Shown: positions 9,045 through 18,462, counted from the stretch's first letter. The stretch is 64,000 nt of DNA from Bradyrhizobium sp. Tv2a-2 (GCF_000472425.1 NZ_AXAI01000020.1:117-64116), one strand, 5' to 3'. Notes: generated from the letters alone by a model not told the origin. A program made the numbers and translations.

Positions 9045-10034
9045 ATGTCATTCACACGTCGCCAAGCACTGACCTCGGCCGCAGCCATAGCCGCCGCGCC
9101 GCTGCTGTCGCCCGCACCCGTCCTCGCCGCCGCGCCACCTGCGGAAAAGCAGGCGCCGAGCTTCTATCGCTACAAGGTCGGCGATGTGCTCGTCACTGTC
9201 GTGTCCGACGGCAAGAACGTCTTCAAGCTGGAGGATGCCTTCATCCCCAACGCCAAGAAGGAGGATGTCAGCGCGGCGCTCGAGAAGGCCTATATGCCGC
9301 CCGGCATGATGACGATCTATTTCGCGCCGCTGGTGCTCAATATTGGCGGCAAGGTCGTGGTGATCGACACCGGCAACGGCGCATTGGCCAAACAAAACAC
9401 CAAGGGCTCAAACGGCCTGTTTGCCGACAACATGGTGGCCGCAGGCTTCGACCCCAAGGCAGTCGACATGGTGGTGATCTCGCATTTCCACACCGATCAC
9501 GTGAACGGGCTTCTCGCGGCCGACGGCACTCCGGCGTTTCCGAACGCTGAGGTGCTGGTGCCAGCCGTCGAGTGGAAGTTCTGGATGGACGATGGCGAGA
9601 TGAGCCGCGCGCCTGCTGGCCGCATGCAGGGCCTGTTCAAGAACAACCGCAACATTTTCGACGCAGGATTGAAGCGCAAAGTCACACCCTACGAATGGGG
9701 CAAGGACATCGCGCCTGGTCTGACTGCGGTCGAGACGATCGGTCATACGCCCGGCCACACCTCTTATGTGCTGTCGTCGGGCGCGGACAAGGTCTTCATC
9801 CAATCCGACGTAACCAACAACCCCAACCCGTTCGCGACCCATCCCGAGTGGCACGCCTTTTTCGACCAGGATGGCGAGCAAGCGGAAAAGACCCGCCGGC
9901 GGGTCTACGACATGGTATCGGCGGACAAGCTCCTGCTACAGGGCTTCCACTACCCGTTTCCCGGGCTCGCGCATCTGGAGAAGGACGGCAACGGCTATCG
10001 GGTGATTCCGATGCCGTGGAATCCGTCGATCTAA
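9045..10034 (+). CDS. Tat-exported MBL-fold metallohydrolase
   Basis: A 329-residue protein with a twin-arginine signal peptide (FTRRQALTSAAAIAAAPLL, cleavage near residue 30) and a metallo-beta-lactamase fold. The zinc ligands are visible: SHFHTDHVNG, GHTPGHTSY and the Asp of IQSDVTNNP. It should act in the periplasm on an ester or lactone-like substrate; relatives include quorum-quenching lactonases, but no specific substrate can be assigned. A short GCGGTC/GACCGC hairpin follows the stop at 10041-10057. Confidence 0.88.
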   Translation: MSFTRRQALTSAAAIAAAPLLSPAPVLAAAPPAEKQAPSFYRYKVGDVLVTVVSDGKNVFKLEDAFIPNAKKEDVSAALEKAYMPPGMMTIYFAPLVLNIGGKVVVIDTGNGALAKQNTKGSNGLFADNMVAAGFDPKAVDMVVISHFHTDHVNGLLAADGTPAFPNAEVLVPAVEWKFWMDDGEMSRAPAGRMQGLFKNNRNIFDAGLKRKVTPYEWGKDIAPGLTAVETIGHTPGHTSYVLSSGADKVFIQSDVTNNPNPFATHPEWHAFFDQDGEQAEKTRRRVYDMVSADKLLLQGFHYPFPGLAHLEKDGNGYRVIPMPWNPSI

Positions 10035-10259
10035 GAGTTCGCGGTCTCGGCGACCGCGTCTCCTATTGAGCGCTTCGGCTGTAACACGCGCTCCCGGATC
10101 TGGCTGCGCCCGCACCGTCGTGAGGAGGTGGGCGAAGCGTTTGGGACGCGCGCACCCTGTGCGTGAAGTTAAAGTTTTTTCTATCTGGGAGAAGCGTTAG
10201 TAATGCTCTGGTGCTAGCTGAGCGACCGATGTGGCGGTCACCCTCGGAATCTCAGCCCC
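10035..10259. other. Intergenic region
   Basis: It holds a small hairpin just after the MBL gene (10041-10057) and the upstream region of the DUF3857 gene. No gene-like frame or repeat is seen. Confidence 0.4.
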
Positions 10260-12623
10260 ATGATGGCACGCGTCTATTCAGCACTGCTGTTGCTGTTGAT
10301 CTCCTCGAACTTTGTCGTGGCCGATACGGTAGATGGGACTGGCGCGGATCAGCGGCCTGTCTGGATTGATCCCGGCTGGCGGCGAACGGTCAGCCGTTAC
10401 GCCGTCAGTTTCGACGAGCAGGGCTTGAGCACGACCGTGTTCGATTTTGAAATTCAGGCGCTCGATGAAAAAGGCGCCCAGGCGATTTCACAGCAGACCT
10501 TCGCATACAACAGCTATTTCAATGACTTAGTGTCGAGCGACCTTGCGACCGTAAAGGCGGACGGCAGCGTGATCGCGGTCGATGATCGCGCTATCCACGA
10601 CCAGCCCGCATTCGCGGATTCGTCCTCGCCTTATTTCGACGAACAGCGACAGCGGATCATCGCCTATTCGAACGTTGCTCCGGGCGACAAGGTCAGAGGG
10701 CGCCTGATCTATCGAGCCAACAAGCCCGTGTTTGCCGGCGAGTTTGCGCATTATTGGAGCCAACCCGCGGACCAACCTCCCGAGGTGATCGAGCTGATCC
10801 TCGACGGACCGGCGTCCAAGCCGCTCCATGTCGCGCTTCGAGGTGTTGAGCACACCGAGGAAAGGCTGGGCGAGCGGATCATCCATCATGTGCGCTTCCG
10901 ACAGGAGGCGCCGAAGCCGCGCCAAATCGATGCCGACTTCTTCGACGACGCCAGGCGTTTCGAAGTCAGTACCTTCACCGACTACGCGGCTTTCGCGGCC
11001 ATGCTGAACGCCCGTAACTCCGCTATGGCCGTGCCCGACGCGACATTGCGAAAACTCTCGGCCGAGATTGTCGGCGATGCCGCGGACACCCGCACCAAGG
11101 TCGAGCGAGTGTACAATTGGGTGGCACGCAACATTCGCTACGTCGGGATTGGGTTCGAGGACGGAGGCTGGACTTCGCAGCCAGCACCGGCGGTGCTCGC
11201 TTCTGGTTATGGCGACTGCAAGGCGCATGCGACCATCCTCAAGGCCCTGCTTGCCGCCCAAGGGATCGAAGCAAATCTCGTCGCGGTCAATGCCCTCACG
11301 CAATACACGCTGACGGAGGTCGCGACCCCAAACTTCGACCACGCCATTGTGTATGTCCCAGCGATCGATCTGTATCTCGATCCGACGGCGTCACTGTTGG
11401 GTTTCGGCTCGTTGCCGCCGAGTCTTGGCGGCAAGCCAGCACTCAACATCGACAGGGGGACTATCGCCAACATTCCGATCGCCGCGCCGACGAGGCTGAC
11501 GCTGGCTGCCGACACAGACTACACGCTTGCAAGCGATGGTACGCGTCAGGCCCGTTCGGTCCTGTCTGGCGCCGGATTGGGGGCGATGATCGGTCGTGCG
11601 GTCGCCAAGGGCCTTGAATCGACCGACCGTCCGATCATTGCCAAGAGATTCATCGAGCAAGCCGGGCTGCGCGGCACGGGCGACTATGCCTTTCTAAATC
11701 CGCGTGAGCTTTCGGACAGTTACGCCATCGTTGCCAGCTTTCGGATCAGCAAGCCTGTCGAGCTCGGCGAGCCAACACGCGTCAGGATGCTGCCGCTAAC
11801 CGATCCTCGGCCTTCGCTTTCGGCGTTAAGTATGGGGGGCGCTGACGGAAAGCCTTTCGCTTGCCACTCGCTGGAGTATTCGGAGACGAGCTCACTCACC
11901 GTTCCAGAGGGAACTTACTTTAGCGAAAAGCCGGCGCCCGTTGCTTACGCGGCGAGCTTCAGCGGCACGACCGCCTATGGGGCCGCGAGAGGTCGTGTCG
12001 AGGTCGATGGTGCTGCCGTGATCGATGGCCGCACGATCCGTGCGCGCGCGGTCGTTCGGCTGACCGTCGACGCCGCCGTCTGCCCCGCGGATTTCGGCGC
12101 AGCGATCGAGAAGGGCTTGGATAAGTTCACTGAATTCAAATACGGGCCGATCGGCCTGACGCCGAACGCGGCTGCCAAGGTCACGGACATCGGTGCCGAA
12201 TTCTCGGAGGGTGTGAAAGCATTCGAAGCCCAGAACTACAAGCTTGCGATGGCGCGGCTCAAACCGTTCGCCGAGCGCGGAAGCGCGAAGGCTCAGTCCT
12301 ATATGGGCAGCATGTATGAGACCGGCCGTGGCGTTGAGCGCAGCTACGGTGAGGCGATCCGTTGGTATCTGCTGGCAGCAGAGCAGGGCGACGCCTTCAG
12401 CCAATCACGTCTGGGCTTTCTGTACGCCAAGGGGCCGGCGCCGCGCGTGACGAGAGGCTCGCTGTTAATTGGTACGCCAAGGCGGCAGATCAAGGCAATC
12501 TCGACGGTAAGCTTTGGCTGGCGACCATGTACCGCGACGGTCGTGGGGTCGCTCAGGACTTCAAGCAGGCGGCCAATTGGTACGCAAAGGCGGCCGACCA
12601 AGGCTCGGCCTGGGCTCAAATGA
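10260..12623 (+). CDS. Secreted DUF3857/transglutaminase-like protein with Sel1 repeats, 5' part before a frameshift
   Basis: The frame starts at tandem ATGs (10260, 10263) with a signal peptide ending near VVADT. Residues about 40-260 form a DUF3857 domain; residues 270-390 a transglutaminase-like domain with its Cys in GYGDCKAHA, His in NFDHAIVYV and Asp in YLDPTA. From about residue 650 Sel1 repeats begin (AKAQSYMGSMYETGRGVE). After GFLYAKG (to about 12434) the frame loses all similarity, while Sel1 repeats resume one base earlier in the next frame. The last 60 residues of this frame are therefore out-of-frame sequence. The intact protein would run to 12910. Likely a periplasmic or cell-envelope protein; the substrate is unknown. 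Confidence 0.8.
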   Translation: MMARVYSALLLLLISSNFVVADTVDGTGADQRPVWIDPGWRRTVSRYAVSFDEQGLSTTVFDFEIQALDEKGAQAISQQTFAYNSYFNDLVSSDLATVKADGSVIAVDDRAIHDQPAFADSSSPYFDEQRQRIIAYSNVAPGDKVRGRLIYRANKPVFAGEFAHYWSQPADQPPEVIELILDGPASKPLHVALRGVEHTEERLGERIIHHVRFRQEAPKPRQIDADFFDDARRFEVSTFTDYAAFAAMLNARNSAMAVPDATLRKLSAEIVGDAADTRTKVERVYNWVARNIRYVGIGFEDGGWTSQPAPAVLASGYGDCKAHATILKALLAAQGIEANLVAVNALTQYTLTEVATPNFDHAIVYVPAIDLYLDPTASLLGFGSLPPSLGGKPALNIDRGTIANIPIAAPTRLTLAADTDYTLASDGTRQARSVLSGAGLGAMIGRAVAKGLESTDRPIIAKRFIEQAGLRGTGDYAFLNPRELSDSYAIVASFRISKPVELGEPTRVRMLPLTDPRPSLSALSMGGADGKPFACHSLEYSETSSLTVPEGTYFSEKPAPVAYAASFSGTTAYGAARGRVEVDGAAVIDGRTIRARAVVRLTVDAAVCPADFGAAIEKGLDKFTEFKYGPIGLTPNAAAKVTDIGAEFSEGVKAFEAQNYKLAMARLKPFAERGSAKAQSYMGSMYETGRGVERSYGEAIRWYLLAAEQGDAFSQSRLGFLYAKGPAPRVTRGSLLIGTPRRQIKAISTVSFGWRPCTATVVGSLRTSSRRPIGTQRRPTKARPGLK

Positions 12624-12910
12624 ACCTGGGACTGCTTTACGTGAAAGGCCAGGGTGTGCCGCTGGATTACACGAAGGCGATTTTCTGGCTTCGGAACGCC
12701 GCCGAAAACAACGACAGCAATGCTCAATACAATCTGGGCTGGGCCTACGAAAGCGGCACAGGAGTTCCCAAGGATACGCAGGAGGCCGCGAAGTGGTACC
12801 GCAAGGCGGCCGATGGCGGCAGCCGGGAGGCCCGCGTCCGTCTCGATGGGTTAACCGATGGCTCTCTCTGGTGGGGTGTATTCCGGCATTTCGGATTTGC
12901 CCATTGGTAG
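12434..12910 (+). pseudogene. 3' part of the same Sel1-repeat protein, in the shifted frame
   Basis: In this frame the sequence continues with ERLAVNWYAKAADQGN, LATMYRDGRGVAQDFKQA, LGLLYVKGQGVPLDYTKA and LGWAYESGTGVPKDTQEA, that is four further Sel1 repeats that fit exactly onto the end of the upstream frame. It has no start codon or ribosome site of its own. One missing base in the G/C run at 12431-12440 explains the break. Whether it is a true mutation, a programmed shift or a sequencing error cannot be decided here. Confidence 0.8.
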
Positions 12911-13153
12911 GCGAATTTGGCGCAAGTCGCAGAGTGCCGCTGTATCTTGACGCCGGACGCCCACGGCCTTATAGCCCCCGGCATGATCAACGCCGCGACC
13001 ATCCGCATCATGCGCCGCCGCACCTTTGCGGCACGGGCGGTTGTCGGCGTTTGAGATCATCGCCTTTGCCGCCGGATACGGTCCTGCGGCAATTCCTCTT
13101 CCAAAAGCGCAAGTCCGAAATCCGGCGGCTCCAAGGTCAAACAGGAGCTGGAT
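12911..13153. other. Intergenic region upstream of the argC leader ORF
   Basis: No gene of usual size. A 23-codon frame at 12984-13055 is too short to support. The promoter of the argC unit should lie here. Confidence 0.35.
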
Positions 13154-13282
13154 ATGGACACGTCTTCTAACTACCTTTCCCTGACCGACATGCTTCCGCA
13201 ACAGTGTGCGCGTCTAATGCGCGCACCGCGGCCGCAGGCCTTTGCTGAGGACATGAACCGGCTCGAAAGGAGCGCGCAATGA
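13154..13282 (+). CDS. 42-residue ORF translationally coupled to argC
   Basis: This short frame has a good ribosome site (AGGAG, about seven bases before the ATG) and ends in the ATGA that also starts argC. The argC ribosome site (AAAGGAG) lies inside its last codons. The peptide is soluble with QQCARLMRAPRPQ in the middle, no signal peptide and no known motif. The overlap suggests that ribosomes finishing this ORF reinitiate on argC, so it may be a real small protein or a leader controlling argC translation. I do not recognise a family. Confidence 0.5.
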   Translation: MDTSSNYLSLTDMLPQQCARLMRAPRPQAFAEDMNRLERSAQ

Positions 13283-14256
13283 CCCTTTCCGAAACCGATC
13301 ATCCCGCGGGTGTCGGCGGCACCAAGGCGACCGTGTTTGTGGACGGCGGGTCCGGAACGACCGGCCTTGGCATCAACGAGCGTCTGCGGCTGCAGAAGGA
13401 CGTCATGGTGAAGAGCATCGCCGAGGACAAGCGGAAAGATCCGGCCGCCAAGCGCGCGCTGATGGAAGAGGTGGATCTCGTCATCCTCTGCCTGCCCGAT
13501 CATGCCGCCAAGGAAACCGTCGCGCTGATTGACAGCATGGGTAATGCCGGGCCCAAGGTGCTCGATGCGTCGACCGCATTTCGGGTCGCGCCCGACTGGG
13601 CCTATGGCTTTCCGGAACTGGAGGCCGATCAAGCCGACAGGATCAAGGTCGCACGAAAAGTCTCCAATCCGGGCTGCTATCCGACCGGCGGGATTGCGCT
13701 GCTGCGGCCGCTGGTCGATGCGGGTCTCTTGCCGGCGGATTATCCCGTCACGGTGAATGCGGTCAGCGGTTATTCGGGCGGCGGCAAGTCGATGATCGCA
13801 AGCTTCGAGGACGGCAGCGCGCCGGCCTTCGAGCTCTATGGCCTCGGCTTCGAGCACAAGCACATTCCGGAGCTGCAGCTCTATTCGAAGCTCACGCGCC
13901 GACCGATCTTCGTGCCGTCGGTCGGCAACTACCGGCAGGGCATGCTGGTGTCTGTACCGCTGCAGCTCGATACCTTGCCCGGCAAGCCCAATGGGGCCGA
14001 CCTCCAGGCCGCGCTGGCCCGCCGTTACACGGGCAGCAAATATGTCTCGGTCGTGCCGCTCGGCAACGAAGCAGCCAGGGGCGGGCGGATCGAGCCAGAG
14101 GCGCTCAACGAGACCAACCAACTCGAGCTTTATGTCTTTGCCAGCGACAAGCATCACCAGGCGGTTCTGGTCGCGCGGCTGGACAATCTCGGCAAGGGGG
14201 CCTCGGGCGCGGCGGTGCAGAACATGCGCCTGATGCTGGGCCTTGGCGAGATCTAG
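13279..14256 (+). CDS. argC: N-acetyl-gamma-glutamyl-phosphate reductase (short type)
   Basis: A 325-residue enzyme of arginine synthesis that reduces N-acetylglutamyl phosphate to the semialdehyde with NADPH. Visible are the nucleotide loop VDGGSGTTGLGI near residue 17, the catalytic cysteine in VSNPGCYPTGG near residue 133, and the catalytic His region GFEHKHIPEL. Its compact length and GSGTTG loop place it in the type 2 ArgC group. Its start overlaps a 42-codon upstream ORF by four bases. A strong hairpin follows the stop at 14283-14310. Confidence 0.94.
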   Translation: MTLSETDHPAGVGGTKATVFVDGGSGTTGLGINERLRLQKDVMVKSIAEDKRKDPAAKRALMEEVDLVILCLPDHAAKETVALIDSMGNAGPKVLDASTAFRVAPDWAYGFPELEADQADRIKVARKVSNPGCYPTGGIALLRPLVDAGLLPADYPVTVNAVSGYSGGGKSMIASFEDGSAPAFELYGLGFEHKHIPELQLYSKLTRRPIFVPSVGNYRQGMLVSVPLQLDTLPGKPNGADLQAALARRYTGSKYVSVVPLGNEAARGGRIEPEALNETNQLELYVFASDKHHQAVLVARLDNLGKGASGAAVQNMRLMLGLGEI

Positions 14257-14282
14257 TCGAAGGGGCCCCGTTCCTGAGGATT

Positions 14283-14310
14283 CCGGGCTGGTGCCTCGCA
14301 ACCAGCCCGG
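14283..14310 (+). terminator. Hairpin between argC and ilvA
   Basis: A perfect 10-base stem, CCGGGCTGGT with ACCAGCCCGG, and an eight-base loop. It starts 27 bases after the argC stop. There is no following T run, so it may slow, end or protect the argC transcript rather than act as a classic intrinsic terminator. Confidence 0.5.
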
Positions 14311-14352
14311 ACTGAGACGCTATACTGTCCGAAACTGAACGAGGTTGCCCAA

Positions 14353-15591
14353 ATGGCGGACGACGCCAAGCGCATCGCTGCGTATGAATTGCCCGTTACG
14401 CCGGCCGACGTCACCGCCGCGGCTGCGACGATCCGCGGCGAGGTGCTGGTCACCGACTGCAGCGAAAGCCGCACGCTCGGCGAAATCTGCGGCTGCAGGA
14501 TCTGGCTCAAATTCGAGAACCTGCAGTTCACTTCCACCTTCAAGGAGCGGGGTGCTCTGAACCGGCTGAAGGCGTTGTCTGCCGACGAGCGCCGCCGCGG
14601 CGTGATTGCGATGTCGGCCGGCAATCATGCGCAGGGTGTCGCCTATCATGCAAAGCGCCTCGGCATCCCCGCGGCCATCGTGATGCCTGTCGGCACGCCA
14701 ATGGTGAAAGTCGAAAACACCCGCCGCCACGGCGCCGAGGTGGTCATGTCCGGAACAACCGTCGAAGAGGCGGGAGAGGTCGCGCGCCAACAAGGCGAGG
14801 TGCGGGGCATGACCATGATCCATCCTTACGATGACCCGCTGATCGTCGCGGGGCAGGGCACGATCGGGCTTGAAATGCTCGAGGCGGTTCCCTCCCTCGA
14901 TACGCTGGTCGTTCCTATCGGCGGCGGCGGGCTAATCTCCGGAATTGCGGTTGCCGCACGGGCCATCAAGCCCGACTTGCGGATCATTGGTGTCGAGGCT
15001 GCGCTCTATCCCTCGATGTACAACGCGATCTACGGCGTCGATCTGCCGACACGCGGCGATACACTCGCCGAGGGTATTGCGGTGAAGTCGCCCGGCAAGA
15101 TCGCGACCGAGATCATCCGCCAGCTGGTGGACGAGATCGTGCTTGTCAGCGAAGACCAGATCGAGCGGGCGGTCGCAATGCTGATCTCGATCGAGAAGAC
15201 GGTCGCCGAGGGCGCCGGCGCCGCCGGTCTTGCCGCCGTCATGGCCAATCCCGAGCCGTTCGCGGGCCGCAATGTCGGGCTGATCCTGACCGGGGGAAAT
15301 ATCGACACCCGGCTGATTGCGTCCGTGCTCACCCGCGAGCTTGCCCGCGAGGGCCGGCTGACGCAGCTTTCCCTCGACATTGTCGACCGGCCCGGACAAT
15401 TGGCGGCGGTTTGCACCCTGTTGGCGGACGCCGGCGCCAACATCATCGAAGTGTCACATCAACGCACGTTTTCCGAGTTGCCGGCGAAGGCGACCCTGCT
15501 CGAACTTGTCATCGAGACGCGCGACCGCGCGCATCTCGACCAGGTGCTGGCACGGCTCGGTGCAGAGGGCTTTGCAGCGCGTTGCCTCTAA
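14353..15591 (+). CDS. ilvA: Threonine ammonia-lyase with C-terminal ACT domain
   Basis: A 412-residue PLP enzyme converting L-threonine to 2-oxobutyrate, the first step towards isoleucine. The PLP lysine is in FTSTFKERGALN, the asparagine loop in MSAGNHAQGVAYHA and the phosphate-binding glycine loop in IGGGGLISG. The last 75 residues (LSLDIVDRPGQLAAV onward) are an ACT domain, normally an allosteric amino-acid sensor. The length fits the shorter TdcB-like/IlvA form with one ACT domain, not the 514-residue E. coli IlvA with two. It could serve in biosynthesis or degradation. Confidence 0.9.
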   Translation: MADDAKRIAAYELPVTPADVTAAAATIRGEVLVTDCSESRTLGEICGCRIWLKFENLQFTSTFKERGALNRLKALSADERRRGVIAMSAGNHAQGVAYHAKRLGIPAAIVMPVGTPMVKVENTRRHGAEVVMSGTTVEEAGEVARQQGEVRGMTMIHPYDDPLIVAGQGTIGLEMLEAVPSLDTLVVPIGGGGLISGIAVAARAIKPDLRIIGVEAALYPSMYNAIYGVDLPTRGDTLAEGIAVKSPGKIATEIIRQLVDEIVLVSEDQIERAVAMLISIEKTVAEGAGAAGLAAVMANPEPFAGRNVGLILTGGNIDTRLIASVLTRELAREGRLTQLSLDIVDRPGQLAAVCTLLADAGANIIEVSHQRTFSELPAKATLLELVIETRDRAHLDQVLARLGAEGFAARCL

Positions 15592-15597
15592 AGAAGG

Positions 15598-16011
15598 CTA
15601 GAACGCCTTGAAAATTGCCAGCGCCAGCACTGCCTGCGCGAGAAAACCGACGGTGAAGGCAACCGTGCGGAACACCGGCAGGCCAAGGGTGTAGACGATC
15701 AGGTGCGCCACGCGGGCCCAGAAATAGACGGCGGTGGCATAGACGGTCCACTTGGTGGAATAGTCGATCTCGTTGAGGATCAACACCAGCGGCGCGAAAA
15801 TCACCAGATTTTCCACCGCGTTGTCATGCGCGAACATCAGCCTTGTTGCCCATGGCGCATGCGGCTTGGCATCGCGCGTTGGGTTGTCCATCGCGCCGGA
15901 GAGGCCGCGGATCTGGCAACGATTGATGATATAGGGGACCCACAGGATCCCCGTCAGAATGACCGTGCAGGTCAGCCAGAACAACTCTGGTGTCAGCAAA
16001 CCGGGCGTCAT
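15598..16011 (-). CDS. MAPEG family membrane protein
   Basis: A 137-residue protein with four predicted transmembrane helices. The MAPEG pattern is visible: RLMFAHDNAVENLVIFAPLVL in the second helix, with the conserved Glu-Asn of a glutathione-dependent membrane enzyme, and VYFWARVAHLIVYTLGLP in the third region. Bacterial members have glutathione transferase or peroxidase activity or none known. It runs convergently with ilvA (stop codons 6 bases apart) and does not form an obvious operon. Confidence 0.85.
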   Translation of the reverse strand: MTPGLLTPELFWLTCTVILTGILWVPYIINRCQIRGLSGAMDNPTRDAKPHAPWATRLMFAHDNAVENLVIFAPLVLILNEIDYSTKWTVYATAVYFWARVAHLIVYTLGLPVFRTVAFTVGFLAQAVLALAIFKAF

Positions 16012-16078
16012 CGTCTCCCCCTCAACTCATCAGGAAAAAAATGGCTCGCCTGCTTATAACCGAGGCCGCGATTCCGCG

Positions 16079-17884
16079 CTATGCGCGCACCCGAACATAA
16101 CTGCCTGGAGCATCCTCGATCGGCGGCAGCGCGTCGCTGCCGACGCTGCGCGGTGTGACCTCCTCCGGGTCGATGCCGGCAAGCCACTTGCGCCAATGCG
16201 GCCACCATGACCCCTTGTGTTCCTGTGCGGCCTTGAGCCAGTCCGGCAGCGAGACGTCACGTATGTTGTCGTTGGTCCAGTATTGGTACTTGTTCGACGC
16301 TGGCGGATTGACGACGCCGGCGATGTGGCCTGAACCCGAGAGCACGAATTTCACCGGGCCGCCGAAGAACTGCGAGCCGTAGAGCACGGAATCGGCAGGC
16401 GCGATGTGATCCTCGCGGGTGGCGAGATTGTAGACCGGCACCTTCACCTTTGAGAGGTCGAGCAGCGTGTTGTCGAGCACCATGGTGCCCGTCGAGAGCC
16501 GGTTCTCCAGATAGCAGTTGCGCAGATAATAGGAATGGTTGGATGCCGGCATCCGTGTCGCATCCGAATTCCAGTGCAGGAGATCAAACGGCGCGGGCGC
16601 CTGGCCCTTCAGATAGTTCGAGACCACATAGGACCAGATCAGGTCGTTCGAGCGCAGCATATTGAAGGCCATCGCCATCTTGGCGCCTTCGAGCACGCCG
16701 CTCTCCCGCATGTCGCGTTCGAGCGCGGAAATCTGGCCCTCGTCGACGAACACCAGGAGATCGCCGGCGTGGGTGAAGTCGACCTGCGCGGCGAGGAAGG
16801 TCGCCGACGCCACCCGCACGCGCCGCTGTTCGGCAAGCCAGGCCAGCGTGGTGGCGAGCATGGTGCCGCCGACGCAATAGCCGAGCGTGTGGACCTTCAT
16901 CTCGCCGGTCGCCTTTTCGATGGCGTCCATCGCCGCGAGCGGGCCTTCCTTCATGTAGTTTTCCCAGGTCTTCGCTCCCAAATTCTTGTCGGGATTGACC
17001 CAGGAGATGACGAACACCGTGACGCCCTGGTCGACGCACCACTTGATAAAGGACTTCTCGGGGCGAAGATCGAGGATGTAGAACTTGTTGATCCAGGGCG
17101 GCACGATCAAAAGCGGCGTGCGCAGCACTCTTTCCGTCGTAGGCTCGTACTGGATGAGCTGGATCAGGTCGTTCTGGAAGATCACCTTGCCCGGCGTGGT
17201 TGCCATGTTGACGCCGAGTTCAAGGTTGGCGGGATCGGATTGCCGGATTTTCAGCGTGCCTTTGCCGGCCTCGACGTCCTCGGCCAGCATCTGCATGCCG
17301 CGCGCGAGATTGGTACCAGAGGACGCCAGGGTCTCGCGCAGCACCTCCGGATTGGTGAGCACGAAATTCGACGGTGCCAGCGCGTTGGTGATCTGCTGGA
17401 CGTAGAACTCTGCCTTCTTGCGGGTATGCGGATCGAGCCCCTCGGCATTGTTCACGAGATCATGGGCCCATTGCGTGGTGAGCAGATAGAGCTGCATCAT
17501 GAAGTTGAAGAACTGGTTCGACTTCCACTCCGGATCGGCAAAGCGCTTGTCGCGCGGCGAGGGGGAGATCGCCGGCATCGCCTCCTGTCCGGCGAGGCGG
17601 CGCGCCGCTGAGCCCCAGAGGTCGAGATAGCCCTTGGCCATCCGGGTCTGCAGATCCGAGGAGCGCTCATTGTCCGACAGCCAGTACTCCGCGACCGCAG
17701 TGAGCGTCTTGATCACCTCGCTCATCTCGGTCGGCGCGTTATCCTTGAACTCGCCGCTCTCGCGCGGTTTCAAATAGGCCGCAAGCGCCTTGCCGCCGTT
17801 CTCGAGCGCGCGGGCGAGATTCATCGCAAAGGCTTCGGCGTCGAATTTCTTCGCCGCCTCGTCGTTTACAGTCACGTCATCCAT
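16079..17884 (-). CDS. phaC: Class I poly(R)-hydroxyalkanoate synthase
   Basis: A 601-residue polymerase that joins hydroxyacyl-CoA units into PHB granules. The N-terminal domain is followed by the alpha/beta-hydrolase core with the lipase-like box GYCVGGT (catalytic Cys), the Asp in REDHIAPADSV and the His in GSGHIAGVVNPP. PPWINKFYILDL and FVISWVNPD are class I marks. No phaA, phaB or phaR is next to it. The plus-strand neighbour at 18121 diverges, so the gap 17885-18120 should hold its promoter. Confidence 0.95.
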   Translation of the reverse strand: MDDVTVNDEAAKKFDAEAFAMNLARALENGGKALAAYLKPRESGEFKDNAPTEMSEVIKTLTAVAEYWLSDNERSSDLQTRMAKGYLDLWGSAARRLAGQEAMPAISPSPRDKRFADPEWKSNQFFNFMMQLYLLTTQWAHDLVNNAEGLDPHTRKKAEFYVQQITNALAPSNFVLTNPEVLRETLASSGTNLARGMQMLAEDVEAGKGTLKIRQSDPANLELGVNMATTPGKVIFQNDLIQLIQYEPTTERVLRTPLLIVPPWINKFYILDLRPEKSFIKWCVDQGVTVFVISWVNPDKNLGAKTWENYMKEGPLAAMDAIEKATGEMKVHTLGYCVGGTMLATTLAWLAEQRRVRVASATFLAAQVDFTHAGDLLVFVDEGQISALERDMRESGVLEGAKMAMAFNMLRSNDLIWSYVVSNYLKGQAPAPFDLLHWNSDATRMPASNHSYYLRNCYLENRLSTGTMVLDNTLLDLSKVKVPVYNLATREDHIAPADSVLYGSQFFGGPVKFVLSGSGHIAGVVNPPASNKYQYWTNDNIRDVSLPDWLKAAQEHKGSWWPHWRKWLAGIDPEEVTPRSVGSDALPPIEDAPGSYVRVRA

Positions 17885-18120
17885 GGCAAGGACACTATCG
17901 ATTCATTTCGCCGTCGTCACCGCGAGATCGCACTAAGCCTTGTTACACTTGACCTTTTTGGCATCGCAACTGTTGCAGTGCGACATCATCTTGGTTCCGT
18001 CACAATCCGGCCCCATCGTTCTCGTCTACTGTTTTGACTTTAATCGGTTCCGACGACAATGCCGTGAGTGCGGCAAGATTGTGCGCCACATTGTCGTCGC
18101 CGGGGGATTTGCGTAAGACC
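17885..18120. other. Divergent intergenic region between phaC and a lipoprotein gene
   Basis: Likely holds promoters in both directions. The stretch around 17938-17985 (TTGTTACACTTGACC, then GCAACTGTTGCAGTGCGAC) is the most promoter-like part, and GCAACTGTTGC is a short palindrome that may bind a regulator. Nothing more specific can be assigned. Confidence 0.35.
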
Positions 18121-18462
18121 ATGGCGCTGGATCGGCAGACGAGAGCCGTTGCATTGGGCGTGCTGACGCTGTCGACGGTTGCCTTATGCTGCTCGCTTGC
18201 CAGCTGTTCGAGCCCGATTGCAGACTTGCCCTCGCTTGGCACGTCGGATGCGTCGGCCAAGCCCAGGGAGCCTTATCTGCCGGTGCATGACCTGCCTCCG
18301 CAGCGGGATGAGGCCGCGATCCCGCCGGACCAGCGCGCCAAGATCGAATCCGATCTGATCGCCGCCAGGGACCGCCAAGCCTCTGCCTCCGCTGCACAGG
18401 GCTCGGCAGCCCAGACCACGACAACCCAGAGCACGCCGGCCCAGACGGCGGGTGCGAAGTGA
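18121..18462 (+). CDS. Small putative lipoprotein
   Basis: A 113-residue protein with a signal sequence ending in a lipobox (SLASC near residue 30), so it should be acylated and anchored in a membrane. The rest is Ala/Gln/Thr-rich and disordered, with PPQRDEAAIPPDQRAKIESDLIAARDRQA in two short blocks and a TTTTQST tail. No enzymatic motif. The frame could start at 18034, but the ATG at 18121 puts the signal peptide at the N-terminus. Function unknown. Confidence 0.7.
   Translation: MALDRQTRAVALGVLTLSTVALCCSLASCSSPIADLPSLGTSDASAKPREPYLPVHDLPPQRDEAAIPPDQRAKIESDLIAARDRQASASAAQGSAAQTTTTQSTPAQTAGAK

Noticed and set aside
13171..14301. Minus-strand 376-codon frame opposite argC
   Set aside because: Antisense shadow; argC on the plus strand has its active-site motif and a coupled start.
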